Positions 22,133-33,886 of a DNA stretch of 64,000 nucleotides are shown piece after piece (within the stretch, counting starts at the first letter, position 1; the number at the start of each line of letters is the position of its first letter). The position numbers and the translations under genes are program-made. The notes under the pieces were generated by a model that made no database searches, had not been told where the DNA came from, and saw only the letters and a list, made by a program, of their open reading frames with translations. The DNA is from Mycobacterium asiaticum (GTDB lineage: Bacteria; Actinomycetota; Actinomycetes; Mycobacteriales; Mycobacteriaceae): the NCBI RefSeq assembly GCF_001673635.1, contig NZ_LZMH01000010.1, positions 1 through 64,000 on the forward strand, written 5' to 3'.

Positions 22133-24772
22133 TCAACGACCGACCGTGAGGCCATCGCGGGACGCCCCACGGCGCGGTAGCAGCGCAGCCAACTCTTCGC
22201 GAGTCGTTGTTCCGGTCTTTGCCATCGCCCGATAGATGTGGCTTTCCACGGTGCGAACGGACAGAGTGAGCCGCTCAGCGACGGCGCGGTTGGACAGCCC
22301 CTCCCCGAGCAGCATGACAATCTCGCGTTCGCGATCCGTGAACGGCACGGGCTCACTGACCTGGCGTAGCGCCGGAGTCGTGATCCCTCCGCATTGCTCG
22401 GCCAGCACTCCGGCACGGGTTGCGCATCCCAGGGCCGACCCCCGTAAACCCTGGGAGCGATACACAGTGGCGGCGTGGGCGGCGGCATCAAGGGCCGCGA
22501 CTATATCGCCCATCGACTCGAATGCCGTTGAGATCTCGTTCAATTGAGCGCCATCACCGTCGGCCAAAGCAGCTGAAAAGCGCGCCGCGAGACCAGCGCG
22601 CGGTCCTTCCACGACTCGCTCGAGCTCCCGTAACCTGGCCGTCCCGGACCGGTCACCGAACTGCGCAGCGGTCTGTAGGCACAGCACCTCGGCAGCGAAT
22701 TGCCCCTTCGCGCGGGCATTTTCAGCGCCGACGGACAAATTCGCGATGGCTTGGCTGACGGCACCCCGTCCAGCGCACACCCACGCCCGGGCCAAAGTCC
22801 GTTCATAAGCCAGCGAGCGGAACGGGCGTTGCTGCTCGTCGATGGCATCCAGGATGTCGGTTGCCTCGGCCAGGGAGCCGCGCATTCCGAGCGCCATCGC
22901 AAGCGAGATCTGATAGCGGTACCCCCAACCCAGGGCATGCGTAGCGGACAGACCCACCGCTGTCTGTTGGAGCCACTCGCTCGCGGAGTTCAGCTGCCCG
23001 CCGGCCAGGGCAGCGCGACCGGCGACCGCAGCGCCGAGCAATTGAGCCGCCCCTGGCAGGTCGGCCGCCTGGCGACGCACCTCCTCGGCGACATCGAAGA
23101 CCTCGGCAATACGCCCGGACAGCATGAGCGCGGTGACGTGTGAATCGGCGATGTTGAAACCCATGTGCGGCGGATCAAGTGAGCGCGCGACCGCGCGATA
23201 CCCCGACTCCGCCACCGCGACGGCGTCCGTGGTGCGTCCGGCATCGGCGGCGATGGTGGCAAGTACCCAGGCGATCTCGGCGCCGACGACGGCGGGAAGT
23301 TCTTCCAGGACGAGGCTTTTCGACGCTTGCTCCGCGCGCTCCGGCTGATCGGTGGCGAACCAGTAGATGGTGAGAAACGCGTCGACGTAGCGACGGCCCT
23401 GCGGCGCGGTGATGTGCGATGCCTCGTCGATGATCACTTTGGCGCCCGTGGGATCGCCGAGTGCCCACAGCAGGTTGCTGGCCCGAAGGAACGCAAGCTG
23501 GGCACGCTCGGTCTCCGTCAACATTCCTTGGTCCAGCGCAGCCAGTACTGAGTCGGCTTCGTCCCCCCGGCCCGACCACGACAGTGCATGTGCGCGTATG
23601 AAACTCGCCTCGACTCCCGCTCCCGCCCGAACCGCCGCATCGGCAAGACGATCCGCAAGTGGGAGGTTCGCCAGCCACACGGCGCCGTGTGCCGCCCTCA
23701 CCATAAGTTCCGCGTCCGCGTTCAAATCGGAGTCCAGCATCAGCGTCGCGCGTCGCACTACGAGGTGGATGTCGTCAAGATCGTGGCCGGCAGCGAGTTC
23801 GGCAGCGATCAGTCCACGCAACCGGCGCAGGCGGGTGGGTGCGGCGCGCCGTCGCCGCACCTCGCCGTACAGCGGATGCGCCAGGCGCACTTGGACACCA
23901 CCGTCTGATGGCTCGAGGGTGATCAGGGCACGCGTGTCGGCCTCCTCGATAGCCGCCGGCTCGGCGAGACGTCTCAGACAACCCAATTCGACGGGTTCCG
24001 CCACTGCCACCGCGTCGACGACGTCGCTCAGCGCTGTGGGCAGGGCTCCGATACGACACTCGATCAGCTCGACTAGGCCCGGAGGCATTTCGGGATCGCC
24101 GATCCACCGCCAATATCCATGGCGCTGCGCGAGTCGGCCGTCGGCGACTGCCTGTTCGACGATGTTCCGCAGGTACAACGTATTGCCCCGAGTGAGTTCC
24201 CAAAGCCGTTGGTTTGCACTGGGTTCCACTGGCCCGGCTAAGGCGGCCGAAAGCAGGGCCCCGGATTGGTCGAGGGTCAGCGGTTGCAGGTCTAGCCGGT
24301 CGAATTCGCCACGGGTCCATATCTCCTGTGCTGCAGTAGAGATGGGGTCGCCATCGCGGGCGGTGAGTATCACCTTCGTCCCGCCTCGCTGCACGATCTG
24401 GTGCAAGACAAAGATCGACAAGTCGTCGAGCAGCTGCACGTCGTCAACGGCCAGCACCACGCTGACACCGGGAGGGGCGGCGGTCACCGCGTCGATCACT
24501 CCGCGCAGCAGCGGCAGGGTGCCGCTCACCCCCGCTGGCGCCCACTCGGTGAAAGCCCCCAGCGGTATCGCGCGCGCGGTCGATGTACCGACCACCCAAC
24601 GGCCTTCGCAGCCCCGGGCGACCGCCGCCGCTAAAGCGTCCCGGGCGATCCGGCTCTTACCCACACCGGCTACACCGAAAATAACGACCCCGGCAACGTC
24701 CGAAGCCGCGAGCGCAGCCTCGATGATCTTGATTTCCTTCGAGCGGCCCACCAGTGGCCACGACAAGCGCAC
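22133..24772 (-). CDS. LuxR-type regulator with N-terminal STAND ATPase (Rv0890c-like)
   Basis: The 879-residue protein begins LVGRSKEIKIIEAALAA. Walker A is GVAGVGKS near residues 33-40 and Walker B is VVLAVDDVQLLDD near 105-117. A long helical, TPR-like region fills the middle. The C-terminal HTH_LuxR domain (about 810-865) reads FTDREREIVMLLGEGLSNRA, then RTVESHIYRAMAK. This is the MalT/LAL architecture, in which nucleotide binding and the repeat region sense a signal and gate DNA binding. Size and location next to the gltA2-citA interval fit M. tuberculosis Rv0890c. The start is a GTG at 24772. A PE gene lies 63 bases upstream on the same strand and probably shares its transcript. Confidence 0.9.
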   Translation of the reverse strand: MRLSWPLVGRSKEIKIIEAALAASDVAGVVIFGVAGVGKSRIARDALAAAVARGCEGRWVVGTSTARAIPLGAFTEWAPAGVSGTLPLLRGVIDAVTAAPPGVSVVLAVDDVQLLDDLSIFVLHQIVQRGGTKVILTARDGDPISTAAQEIWTRGEFDRLDLQPLTLDQSGALLSAALAGPVEPSANQRLWELTRGNTLYLRNIVEQAVADGRLAQRHGYWRWIGDPEMPPGLVELIECRIGALPTALSDVVDAVAVAEPVELGCLRRLAEPAAIEEADTRALITLEPSDGGVQVRLAHPLYGEVRRRRAAPTRLRRLRGLIAAELAAGHDLDDIHLVVRRATLMLDSDLNADAELMVRAAHGAVWLANLPLADRLADAAVRAGAGVEASFIRAHALSWSGRGDEADSVLAALDQGMLTETERAQLAFLRASNLLWALGDPTGAKVIIDEASHITAPQGRRYVDAFLTIYWFATDQPERAEQASKSLVLEELPAVVGAEIAWVLATIAADAGRTTDAVAVAESGYRAVARSLDPPHMGFNIADSHVTALMLSGRIAEVFDVAEEVRRQAADLPGAAQLLGAAVAGRAALAGGQLNSASEWLQQTAVGLSATHALGWGYRYQISLAMALGMRGSLAEATDILDAIDEQQRPFRSLAYERTLARAWVCAGRGAVSQAIANLSVGAENARAKGQFAAEVLCLQTAAQFGDRSGTARLRELERVVEGPRAGLAARFSAALADGDGAQLNEISTAFESMGDIVAALDAAAHAATVYRSQGLRGSALGCATRAGVLAEQCGGITTPALRQVSEPVPFTDREREIVMLLGEGLSNRAVAERLTLSVRTVESHIYRAMAKTGTTTREELAALLPRRGASRDGLTVGR

Positions 24773-24835
24773 GTCCGCAGCGTACTGGCGATCAGCTCAC
24801 GTGCTGGGCATATCGCAGGAAACGATCAAAGGGCG

Positions 24836-25342
24836 CTACCCAGGAATCATCCCGATGGCCTCCAAAACGATTGCTGCGAATAGCGCATGCCCGAGCGCAC
24901 CAAGCAAAGCCAGAAGTATGGGGGCATAGACGTAGGTTCGCAGGGGGCCGGGTACGAACGTTATCCAGGATTCTGACCAGACCAAGTACGCGGTCAATGC
25001 GTTGAGAATGGCGTTTTGCCCCTGCTGAAAAAACGCCTCGAAGCCCTGCAGCAACGCGCCGTTGACACTTTCGGCGCTGGCATAGGTCATCGCGCTTGTA
25101 CTCAGAGTTTGAGCGAATTGCTCCTGATACGCTGCGGCCTGCCGCGCCGTCGCGAAATAGTCCTGGGCGTGGCCGGAGAACAGGTGCGCGATGTTCACCG
25201 ACACCTCGTCGGCGGCCGCCGGTGCAACTGTAAGAGTCATCGGCGCCGTTGCGAGATGGGCCGCGTCGACCGTATCCGCCAGAGTTTCCAGATCCGCTAC
25301 CGCGGCGACCACCACATCGGGCACAACTTTCACGTGAGACAC
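24836..25342 (-). CDS. Short PE-domain protein with hydrophobic C-terminal tail
   Basis: The 168-residue protein starts MSHVKVVPDVVVAAVADLET, with Pro-Asp in place of the usual Pro-Glu at residues 8-9. It keeps the PE features AADEVSVNIAHLFSGHAQDY, YQEQF and [11 protein letters not shown] to about residue 97. Instead of PGRS repeats, residues 100-168 end in a hydrophobic stretch (YVYAPILLALLGALGHALFA, then AIVLEAIGMIPG) that may be a membrane segment. The gene precedes the LuxR-ATPase gene on the same strand and no PPE partner is adjacent. The context suggests the regulator may respond to this surface or membrane protein, which is inference. Confidence 0.85.
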   Translation of the reverse strand: MSHVKVVPDVVVAAVADLETLADTVDAAHLATAPMTLTVAPAAADEVSVNIAHLFSGHAQDYFATARQAAAYQEQFAQTLSTSAMTYASAESVNGALLQGFEAFFQQGQNAILNALTAYLVWSESWITFVPGPLRTYVYAPILLALLGALGHALFAAIVLEAIGMIPG

Positions 25343-25532
25343 ATTCGTCCCCTCCCCGCTGTCCAGGCGAAACCGGCAAGTAGCTCGCCGGCACCTTGAG
25401 GGTGGCCCGAATCTCGGGATGAGACTGCAGTAAGTGCCTACGTAATCCGATCCGATTTCGCTATGGCCGGGATTATGGCACTTTTACTCGACCTTGACTG
25501 TGCGTTGAATCTTTTCCCCGACGATTGCGGAC

Positions 25533-28500
25533 GTGGTTACCCTTCAAGACGTGGAACTGGGGGTTTTGGGACCTCTCCAAGTTCGGCAACGCGGCGCGCC
25601 CGTTTCAATACCGGGCGCCAAGCCGCGGGCCCTCCTCACCATGCTCGGCCTGCACGGCGGCTCGGTGGTTTCGGCTGAATCGCTCGCCGAGATGCTCTGG
25701 GGTGAAAATCCCCCACGCACCGCCGCGAAGGCCCTGCAGACGCACATCTCCCTGTTGCGCCGCATCTTGGGCGACGGCTTCGTGTTAACCGAAGGGGCGG
25801 GATGGATCCTTTTGGGCAGCGAGATCGACGCCGTACGGCACCGAGCGGCCGCACGCAAGGGACGCGAGGCCGTCGCCGCCGGTGACATCCGGCAAGCGGT
25901 TACCCACTTCGATGAAGCCGTGGCGCTGTGGCGCGCAATCCCGGAACTGCCCGATAGCCCACGGGGAACGGCCGAGAAGACGCGATGGATCGAGGCCCAC
26001 GCCGCACTGGTGGAGGACCGTGCCGATGCGCTGCTCGCGACCGGCCGTGCCGCGGAGATCGTCGGCGAGCTCGAGGCCGCGGTGGCGGAAGCACCGCTGC
26101 GCGAGAGGCGTTGGGCACATCTGATGTTGGCGCTGTACCGGGCCGGGCGGCAGGGCGAAGCACTAGGCGCCTTCCAGAGAGCGCGCGCGTTGCTGGCCGA
26201 TGAGTTGGGAGTCGACCCCGGGCCCAACCTCCGGCGCCTCGAAGCTGCGATCGTTGCTCAGGATCCCGCCCTGGAGATCCTCGCGACGCAGCACTCTTCA
26301 GCGGTGCCGCGGACGGTGACGTTCCTGCTGACCGACATCGAAGGGTCAACCGCTGCCTGGGAGGCACAACCCGACGCGATGGCACTAGCACTGGCCCGAC
26401 ACGACGAACTGGTCGAACAAGTCGTCACCGCACGCGGCGGACGTTTGATCAAGACGCGCGGCGAGGGCGATGCCACGTTCTCAGTGTTCGACCGCCCATC
26501 AGCGGCGGCAGCCGCCGCGATCGAACTGCAGGAAGCTATCGCCCACGAGCCGTGGGCGCTGGCCGAGCCCCTGCGGATCCGGGTGGCATTGCACACCGGA
26601 GAAGTCGAACTCCGCGACGGCGACTACTTCGGTCGGGCGGTCAACCGCGCCGCCCGACTGCGGTCGCTGGCGGTAGGTGGGCAGATTCTGTGCTCGGGTG
26701 CCAGCGCGGAACTCGTCGTCGACTCACTGCCAGAGGACGTGGCGCTAACCGACCTCGGCATGCGCCAGCTACGCAATCTGGCGCGACCGGAGCACGTTTT
26801 CGAACTTCGGCTGGACCTCGATCGCTGCGAGGAAACCATTTCCGACGCGCCGATAGAGCGGCCCGCCCTGCCACCCGTGTTGATCGGACCCGGGCCATTC
26901 GTCGGCCGCGGTCCGGAACTGGAACACCTAGTTTCCGCTGGGCAGATTGCTGGTGCGCATGCGGTCCTCATCGCTGGCGAACCGGGCGTCGGCAAGACAC
27001 GCCTGGCCGGCGAATGGTCCCAACGGGCCTACGCCCAGGGCGCGACCGTGCTCTACGGCCGGTGCGACTAGGACCTCGGCGCGCCCTATCAACCCTTCGC
27101 GGAATCCCTGCGTGCCCTGGTGCCGTGCGTCGGCGCGGACCGGCTGCGAGGGTTGCGCGGCGTGGAAGCACTCCTGCCGTTGGTCCCCGGATTGCCGGAC
27201 GTCGTACCGGATTTGGCCTCGCCTGCCCGCGCCGATCCCGACACCGAACGCTACGCGTTGTTCGACGCGGTCGTCGCGCTGCTCGAAATCGCCTCCGCCG
27301 CTTCGCAGGTCGTTCTGGTTCTTGATGACCTGCATTGGGCGGCCAAACCGACGCTGCTCCTCTTGCGGCATCTGCTGCGCTTCGGCGACCGCACCCGGGT
27401 GCAGGTCGTCGGTACCTACCGCAGCACTGATCTGGATCGCTCCCACCCACTGGCGGCGATGCTGGCTGATTTGCACCGTGACGGTACGGCCGACCGCGTG
27501 CACCTCAACGGACTCGACGCAGACGATGTGACCGCGTACGTCACCGAGGCCGGCTACGACGACGAAGAACTGGCGCATGCGTTGGCTTCGGTTACGGGCG
27601 GAAACCCGTTCTTTTTGATCGAGGCCCTGCGCCACGTCGATGAAAGCGGCGGTGTGTGGGATCAGAGCACCCTACCGCAGGGTGTGCGAGAGGCGGTGAG
27701 CCGCAGGCTCTCTCGGCTTTCCCCGGAGGCCAACACGGCCCTGTCCGCGGCTGCGGTCGTCGGCAGCCGCTTCGGGCTGCAACTGGTCGAAGAGGTGATC
27801 GGCAGCGACCTCGTCGACGCGTTCGACGAGGCCCGCCAAGCCGGACTGGTGCTCGAAGAGCACGGTGGCCGTTACCGATTCAACCACGCTATCGTCCGTC
27901 AGTCGCTGTTGGCCGAGCTCGCGTCGGTACGCCGGATGCGGCTACACCAGCGGATCGCCACGACGCTGGAGGCCTTGCCTGGCGCGCAGGACGAGCTACT
28001 GGCGGAACTCGCGCACCACTACTTCGAATGCGCCTGGGCCGGCAACGCGGCCAAGGCCGTCGAGCACTGTCGTCGCGCCGCGGACCAGGCGATGGCCCGC
28101 CTGGCCTATGAGGGCGCGGCCGACCTGTACGACCGTGCTCTGCACGCGCTGGAAGAGCTCGACGATGAGTTGTCCGATCGGGCGGATCACGCCACGGCAT
28201 TGCTTGTCGCCCGCTGCGAGGCGCTGCTCGCCGCGGGTGACGTGACGTCGGCCGCCGGAGCCGTCACCCAATTGCACCGGGCAACGATCAATTCGGCCCG
28301 ACTGCGCGCATGGGCGACGTGTTTCGATGGCCAGCTGTCAATGCTGATTCACCCTGATCGACTCGACGAAATCGAGGTAGCGCTGAGTACGGCCGCCGAG
28401 GAACTCGCCGACTTGGATGATGCCGCCGGCGAAGCCAAGGCGCACACCGTCCGCGCCGGATGTCTTGCCCGCCTTGGCCGTATCGGTGACTGTGAGGCGG

Positions 28501-31500
28501 CACTGGATGAGGCGTTGACGGCGGCGCGGCGTGCACGTGACCACCGCCGGGTGAACGCCGTCCTTGCCAATGCGCCACTGGCGGCGCTCTGGGGACCGAA
28601 CCCGGTGCCGCGCGCCGGTGGGCGGTGCCTCGATGTCGTACGGCTGCTGCGGATCACGACCGACTCACCCTCGGTAGAGGCCACCTCGACGCGATGTCAG
28701 GCCGTGCTGGAGGCCTTCCGTGGTCGCGCGCCCGCGGCCCGGCGGATGATCGATTCGGCCAGGCGCACGGTCACCGAGCTCGGCCTGCGTCACGCGCTGC
28801 TCGAGGTCGAGCAGTTCGCAGGCATCGTCGAGCTCGTCGCCGACAATGCCGCCGGCGCCGAGCCGCACCTTCGTCAGGCCTACAACGGTTTCCGGCGAAT
28901 GCACCTCGACGCGGACACCGCCGAGACGGCGGCGCTGCTCGGACGGACCTGCCTGATGCTCGATCGCGACGCCGAGGCGGACGAATTATGCGCCGAGAGT
29001 GAACGTCTCGCGGGTCACGCACTGAAGCCCTCGATCGCATGGCGCACCCTGCGCGGACACCTATTGTCACGCCGTCACGAACACGATGAGGCCCGACGGG
29101 TCGCCAAGGACGCGGTCCGCCTCGCCGAACGCACCGACTTGCTCGTCGACCACGCCGACGCATGTCTTGGCCTGGCAACGGTTCTGGACGCCGCCGGTGA
29201 TGCCGTGGCGGCACGTGCCGCCGGAGCCCAAGCGGCGAGCCTGTACGAACAGAAGGGGGCCGCTGTACTGGCCGAGATGGCCCGCGCGGTTATCGGCGAA
29301 CGTGCCTTCAGACCGTCAATGACACTGCCGGAACCGCCGAGCGAAGCCTTGGAGAACGCGTGCGTGCAGGTGGGCAAACGCCTCGCGGCTGCGATCCAGT
29401 ACGAAGACTGGGACGAGTTCGAACGGCTCTTCGCGCCGGGGGTATACGTCGAAAGTCGCCGCAAGATTGTGCGATTCACGCAGGCCGACCTCCCGGCGGC
29501 GAACTGGACCGACGTACAGAGACGCATGCTCGAGCGGGGCGCCATACGATTCGACCACCTGGTATTGGCTGTGCGCGGTGAGCGGCTGGCGCTCGCTCGC
29601 CTGACGGCGAGGAGTACTGACATCAGCCCCGGAGCACCGACGGACGAATTCCTGTTGGTCTACGGCATCAATAAGGACGGCCGGTTGGCGCTGCAAGTGT
29701 CATTCGACCTCGCGGACATCGACGCCGCATACGCCGAACTCGATGCCGCACAAAGCCGTTTCGGGGAGCCTCAGCCGTACAAGCTCGAGAACGCAGCGAG
29801 CGTCGTAAGCCGACGCGTCGCGTCGTATTTCGTCGCCGGCGACTGGGCCGCCGTCGCCGAGGCGCTGGCCGACGACATCATCCAGGATGACCGCCGGAAG
29901 GTGGTGGGCTCGGGACGTCGACGGGGCCGCAACGCCGTGATGACCGAAATCTCGGTAGTGGCCAGAGCTGGCGTCAAGAGCATGGTTCCCGACACGATGG
30001 CGGTCCGCGGAGGAAGGCTCGCCATGAACCGCGTCCAATCCTCGTTCCGCGACGGAGATACAGATGCTTTCGGCATCGATGTGCTGGACGTCGTCGAAGT
30101 CGATGCCGCCGAACGAGTCACGGCACGTGTGGTGTTCGACCTTGAGGATTTCGATGCCGCAGTCACCGAACTCGATCGCCGGTACCTGTCCGGCGAAGCC
30201 GCCGCCCACGCACACACGTGGGCCGTGATCATTGCCGGTCCCGCCGCGCTCAACCGGGGCGAGACACCTGCGACCATGACAGACTGCGTCAGCGTCGACC
30301 ACCGCCGGGGTGCGGCGACCTTCGCGCCCGGCGACCTGATCCCGTTCCTCCGCGATGCGGTGAACCACGACCGCAACGTCCGGATCTACCTGGAGACGGT
30401 ACATCGACTCAGTGGGCGAGGAGCGGTGTGCACCCATGTGGCACAGAGCGTTTCGTCGCAGGGTTTCAACGCCGAGTGGCGCAGCGTCGATCTGCAGCTC
30501 GTCGATGGCGACCGCGTCAAGCGCTTCGAGATCTTCGATGAGGCAGAACTCGACGTCGCGCTTGCCATTTTCGATCAGCTCGGGCATCAGTCGCTGCGAC
30601 TTCACAATGCGGCAAGCCTGGCGGTTGCCCGCTTCTTCGCGCTTTTCCGGCATCGCGATTGGGCCGCGATCGCCGAGATGCTGACCGAGGACAGCTTCAT
30701 CGACGATCGTCATGACCTCATGAATTCCGGCTTGTGGGTGGGCCGCGATCCCGTGATCGCGAACCTGAAGGCTTTCACGGAGGAAGCGCCGACGACCACG
30801 GACGTGATTGCCACCCGCGGGGAACGCCTCGTTCTCACCCGGATCTGTTCTCCCAACCGCGATCCGCGGCAGGGAGGGTTCAGCGTTGAGATGCTCCTCG
30901 TGGCCGAAATCGGCGCAGACGGGGGTATTGCGGCGCAGGTAGCGTTCAATCCCGACGACTTCGCCGCGGCTTTGGAAGAACTGGAAGCCCGGTACCTGGC
31001 CGGCGAGGCGGCACCGTACGCCGACACCTGGCGGGTCATCGTGGGAAGTTATGCATCTATCGGGCTCGACGAACTCCCCTGTCTGGCAGCCGATCTTGTA
31101 GCGGTTGACCATCGCCGGGTGACAGCGTTCGCGCCCGGCGAGATGGTCACGTACATGCGCGCCGGGTGGGATCTAGATCAGCATGTTCGACCCTACGTCG
31201 AGACCGTGCACCGGCTGAGCAATCTCGGCGCGGTGGTCGGCTATACAGCCCAGGGAACTTCGCACGACGGCTTCGAGGGCGAGTGGCGGGGAGTCGTCGT
31301 TTCAACGGTCGACGGCGAAATGGTGAATCGTTTCGAGCTATTCGACGAGGCAGACCTCGACATCGCTCTGAAGAGATTCGACGAACTGCATCCATGTCGG
31401 CCGCAGAACCTGGCAACCCGAGCTGCCAAGCGCTACTTGCAACACATTGCGACAGGCGACTTGGCTGCCATCGCGGAAATCATGACCGACGACATCTCTA

Positions 31501-33886
31501 CCGATGACCAACGCCGTGTCGTAGGCGCTGGCGTCCGACAAGGTAAGTACGCCTTATTCGCTGACATGCGGGCCACACGAATGCCCGCCATGGACGTGAC
31601 GTCGACCGTCATTGCAACGCGCGGGACACGGCTGGCCCTCTTGCGCGCCACCTACTCAGGCCGCAGTTCCGGGACGGAGACATTTTCGTCAGACGTACTG
31701 GGAATCTTCGAACTCAACTCCAATGAACAACTTGTTGCAGCGGTTTCATTTGACCTCGACCACATCGACGCCGCGTTCACCGAACTCGATGCCCGCTACC
31801 TCGCGGGTGAAGCCGCCTTGCACGCGCACACCTGGTCGCTCACCACGAATTGCATCGCCGCGCTGAGGCGACACGTGTTGCCATCCACTACGCGAGACTT
31901 CACGAGCCTTGACCAACGGCACGGCACCACGTTCGCGCCCGGTGAATTGATCAGCTATCTCCAGTCCGCGTTGAACCTGATGCCTGAGCTCACGTTCTAC
32001 ATCGAGGCCGTGCATCGACTAACGGACTTCGGAGTGGTCCTCACGTATGCAGCGCAAGGACTTCGCGGGAGGGTTTCGACGCCGAGTGGCGGTCCCTCGC
32101 CGTCCTCACATTCGACGGTGATCTACTCGGCCACGCAGAGGTCTTCGACGACAACGACATCGGGGCCGCTCTCGCGCGGCTCGACGAATTGCACTTCCCG
32201 ACAAGGCGGCTGGACAATGCCGCCAGCCGGTTGGCCGAGCGGTTCCGCACCAGCTTCGTTACCCGTGACTGGGCTGCCATGACCGACCTGCTGGACGAAG
32301 ACATCCGCACCGACGATCGCCGTCAGGTGGTAGGAGCTGGAGGCGAGCGAGGTCGAGATGTGGTGATGCGGCAGATGATGTCTGGATATACCGACCTCGG
32401 CAATGGACAGGAATCGGCCGACGTCGCCATTACCGATATGGCCTCCACGGTTATCGCAGCCCGCGGAGATCATCTCGCCCTGAGCCGATCTCGAATGTCG
32501 GGCCAGGATCAAGGACCCGGCGCCTTCCACACCGATCTACTGCACATCGTCCAGAGCAACGACGACAACCAGATCACCGCGCTCGCAATATTCGATATCG
32601 ACGACATCGGCGCCGCCCTAGCGGAACTCGACGCCCGTTACCTGGCCGGCGAGGCGGCGGCTCACGCGCAAACGTGGTTGGTGATCGCTCGGGCATATGC
32701 CAATCTCAACCGGCGTGAAATCCCCGTGGTGGCAACCGACTGCTTAGAGGTCGACCATCGCTCACTCAGCATGATCGGGCCCCATGACCTCACGTCATAC
32801 TTGCAAGCCACGTTTGAGCAATTGACGGATACCACCGTCTACGTAGAGGCCGTTCACCAACTGACCGACATCGGTGCGGTGATAACTCATATTGCCAAAG
32901 GGACTTCGCGCGATGGCTTCGATGGCGAGTGGCGGATGCTTGTCGTCTTTACTGTCAACAACGGCCTGATCGCTAGCTGCGAAATGTTCGACGAAACTGA
33001 CCTCGACACAGCGCTAGCCCGTCTCGCGCGGTTGCAGCCGCAGACACCGCAACTGCAGAACGCGGCAAGTCGGGCGAATGACCGCCTCGCAGCATATTTC
33101 GCCGCTCGCGACTGGCCCGCGGCGGCACAGATGATGACCGAAAACATCCGGATGGAGGATCGCCAGCGGGTGGTGAATTCCGGGATCCGGCAGGGTCGTG
33201 ACACAGCGATCGCGGACATGCAAGCGACCGCGGACCTCGGGACAAGGATTGTCACGACGACCGTCCTTGCCACCCGAGGGCAGCGCCTCATCCTCGGGCG
33301 AGCACGCTACACAGGCCGCGATACGGGAACGGACGAGTTCTTCACCGAGGTGCTCGGCGTCTTGGAGATCGACGCGGACGAGCGGGTCGTGGCGGTAGTC
33401 ACCTTCAGCCCCGACGACATGGACGCCGCGTTCGAAGAGCTGGACGCGCGCTACCTGGCAGGCGAAGCTGCCGCCCACGCGCACGCATGGTCAGTCATCG
33501 CCCGCTTGTACGCCGGATTCAACCGACACGAATTGCCCGCAATGACACCGGGCTGGACCTACATCGACCATCGGCGAGTCGTCAGCATCGAAGAGCACGA
33601 CTTGCCCGCATCCATCAATGCCCTCTGGGAGCAGATGCCCGAAATCAGCATCCATATGGAAGCCGTGCACCGGCTGAACGACTCGGGGGCGGTCGTCACT
33701 CACACCGCGCGGGGCACGGACGGTGACGGCTCCGACGTCGAGTGGCGGGCAATCAACGTCTACACCGTCATCGACGAGATGATCAGCCGCAACGAGATGT
33801 TCGACGAACCAGACCTCGGCGCAGCGCTCGCCCGCTTCGACGAGCTCACCGCTAGGCAGGCGAGCCCGGTCCCCGATAACGGATGA
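25533..33886 (+). pseudogene. Giant SARP-cyclase-STAND ATPase gene with tandem C-terminal units, broken by nonsense and frameshift
   Basis: One reading runs from the GTG at 25533 to 33886 and is interrupted twice. An in-frame TAG at 27069-27071 follows YGRCD, where relatives have Glu (GAG). One base is missing at about 32060, where GGA-CTT should read GGA-ACT-TCG; the restored frame continues seamlessly. Repaired, it would encode about 2784 residues. Domains in order are: SARP winged helix (about 7-90) and BTAD (100-240); class III cyclase (260-430) with metal Asp in LLTDIEGST and GEGDATF and the Asn/Arg of VNRAARL; STAND ATPase with Walker A GEPGVGKT (482-489), Walker B VVLVLDDLHWA and a TPR-like region; five tandem units. 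The lesion sites argue for a decaying gene, sequencing error or strain variant. Its end overlaps the convergent MFS gene by 35 bases. Confidence 0.85.
29790..33883 (+). repeat. Five tandem protein-coding units of about 270-280 residues, probably paired NTF2/SnoaL-like domains
   Basis: Units begin at the codons for N(A/L)A(S/T) at 29790, 30606, 31407, 32216 and 33059. They encode about 272, 267, 270, 281 and 275 residues; a degenerate half-unit precedes them from about 29345. Each unit has a first half with DWAA, DDRRxVV and GRD motifs ending in DxDAAxxELDARYLxGEAA. A second half carries HTW, VDHRR, FAPGDL, ExVHRLxxxGAV and EWR, ending in DLDxALxRFDEL. The halves resemble each other in length and in their ends, suggesting paired NTF2/SnoaL-like folds; that fold call is inference. 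The units are divergent at DNA level, so this is an old duplication rather than a VNTR. Confidence 0.75.

Noticed and set aside
27069..27071. Possible programmed readthrough or special amino acid at the TAG in the giant cyclase gene
   Set aside because: No conserved stem or stop-context signal is visible, mycobacteria have no known pyrrolysine system, and a separate frameshift 5 kb downstream makes simple decay or error more likely.
29700..31112. 470-residue open frame opposite the tandem-unit region
   Set aside because: It is an antisense shadow of the repeat units and repeats with them; no start site or domain.
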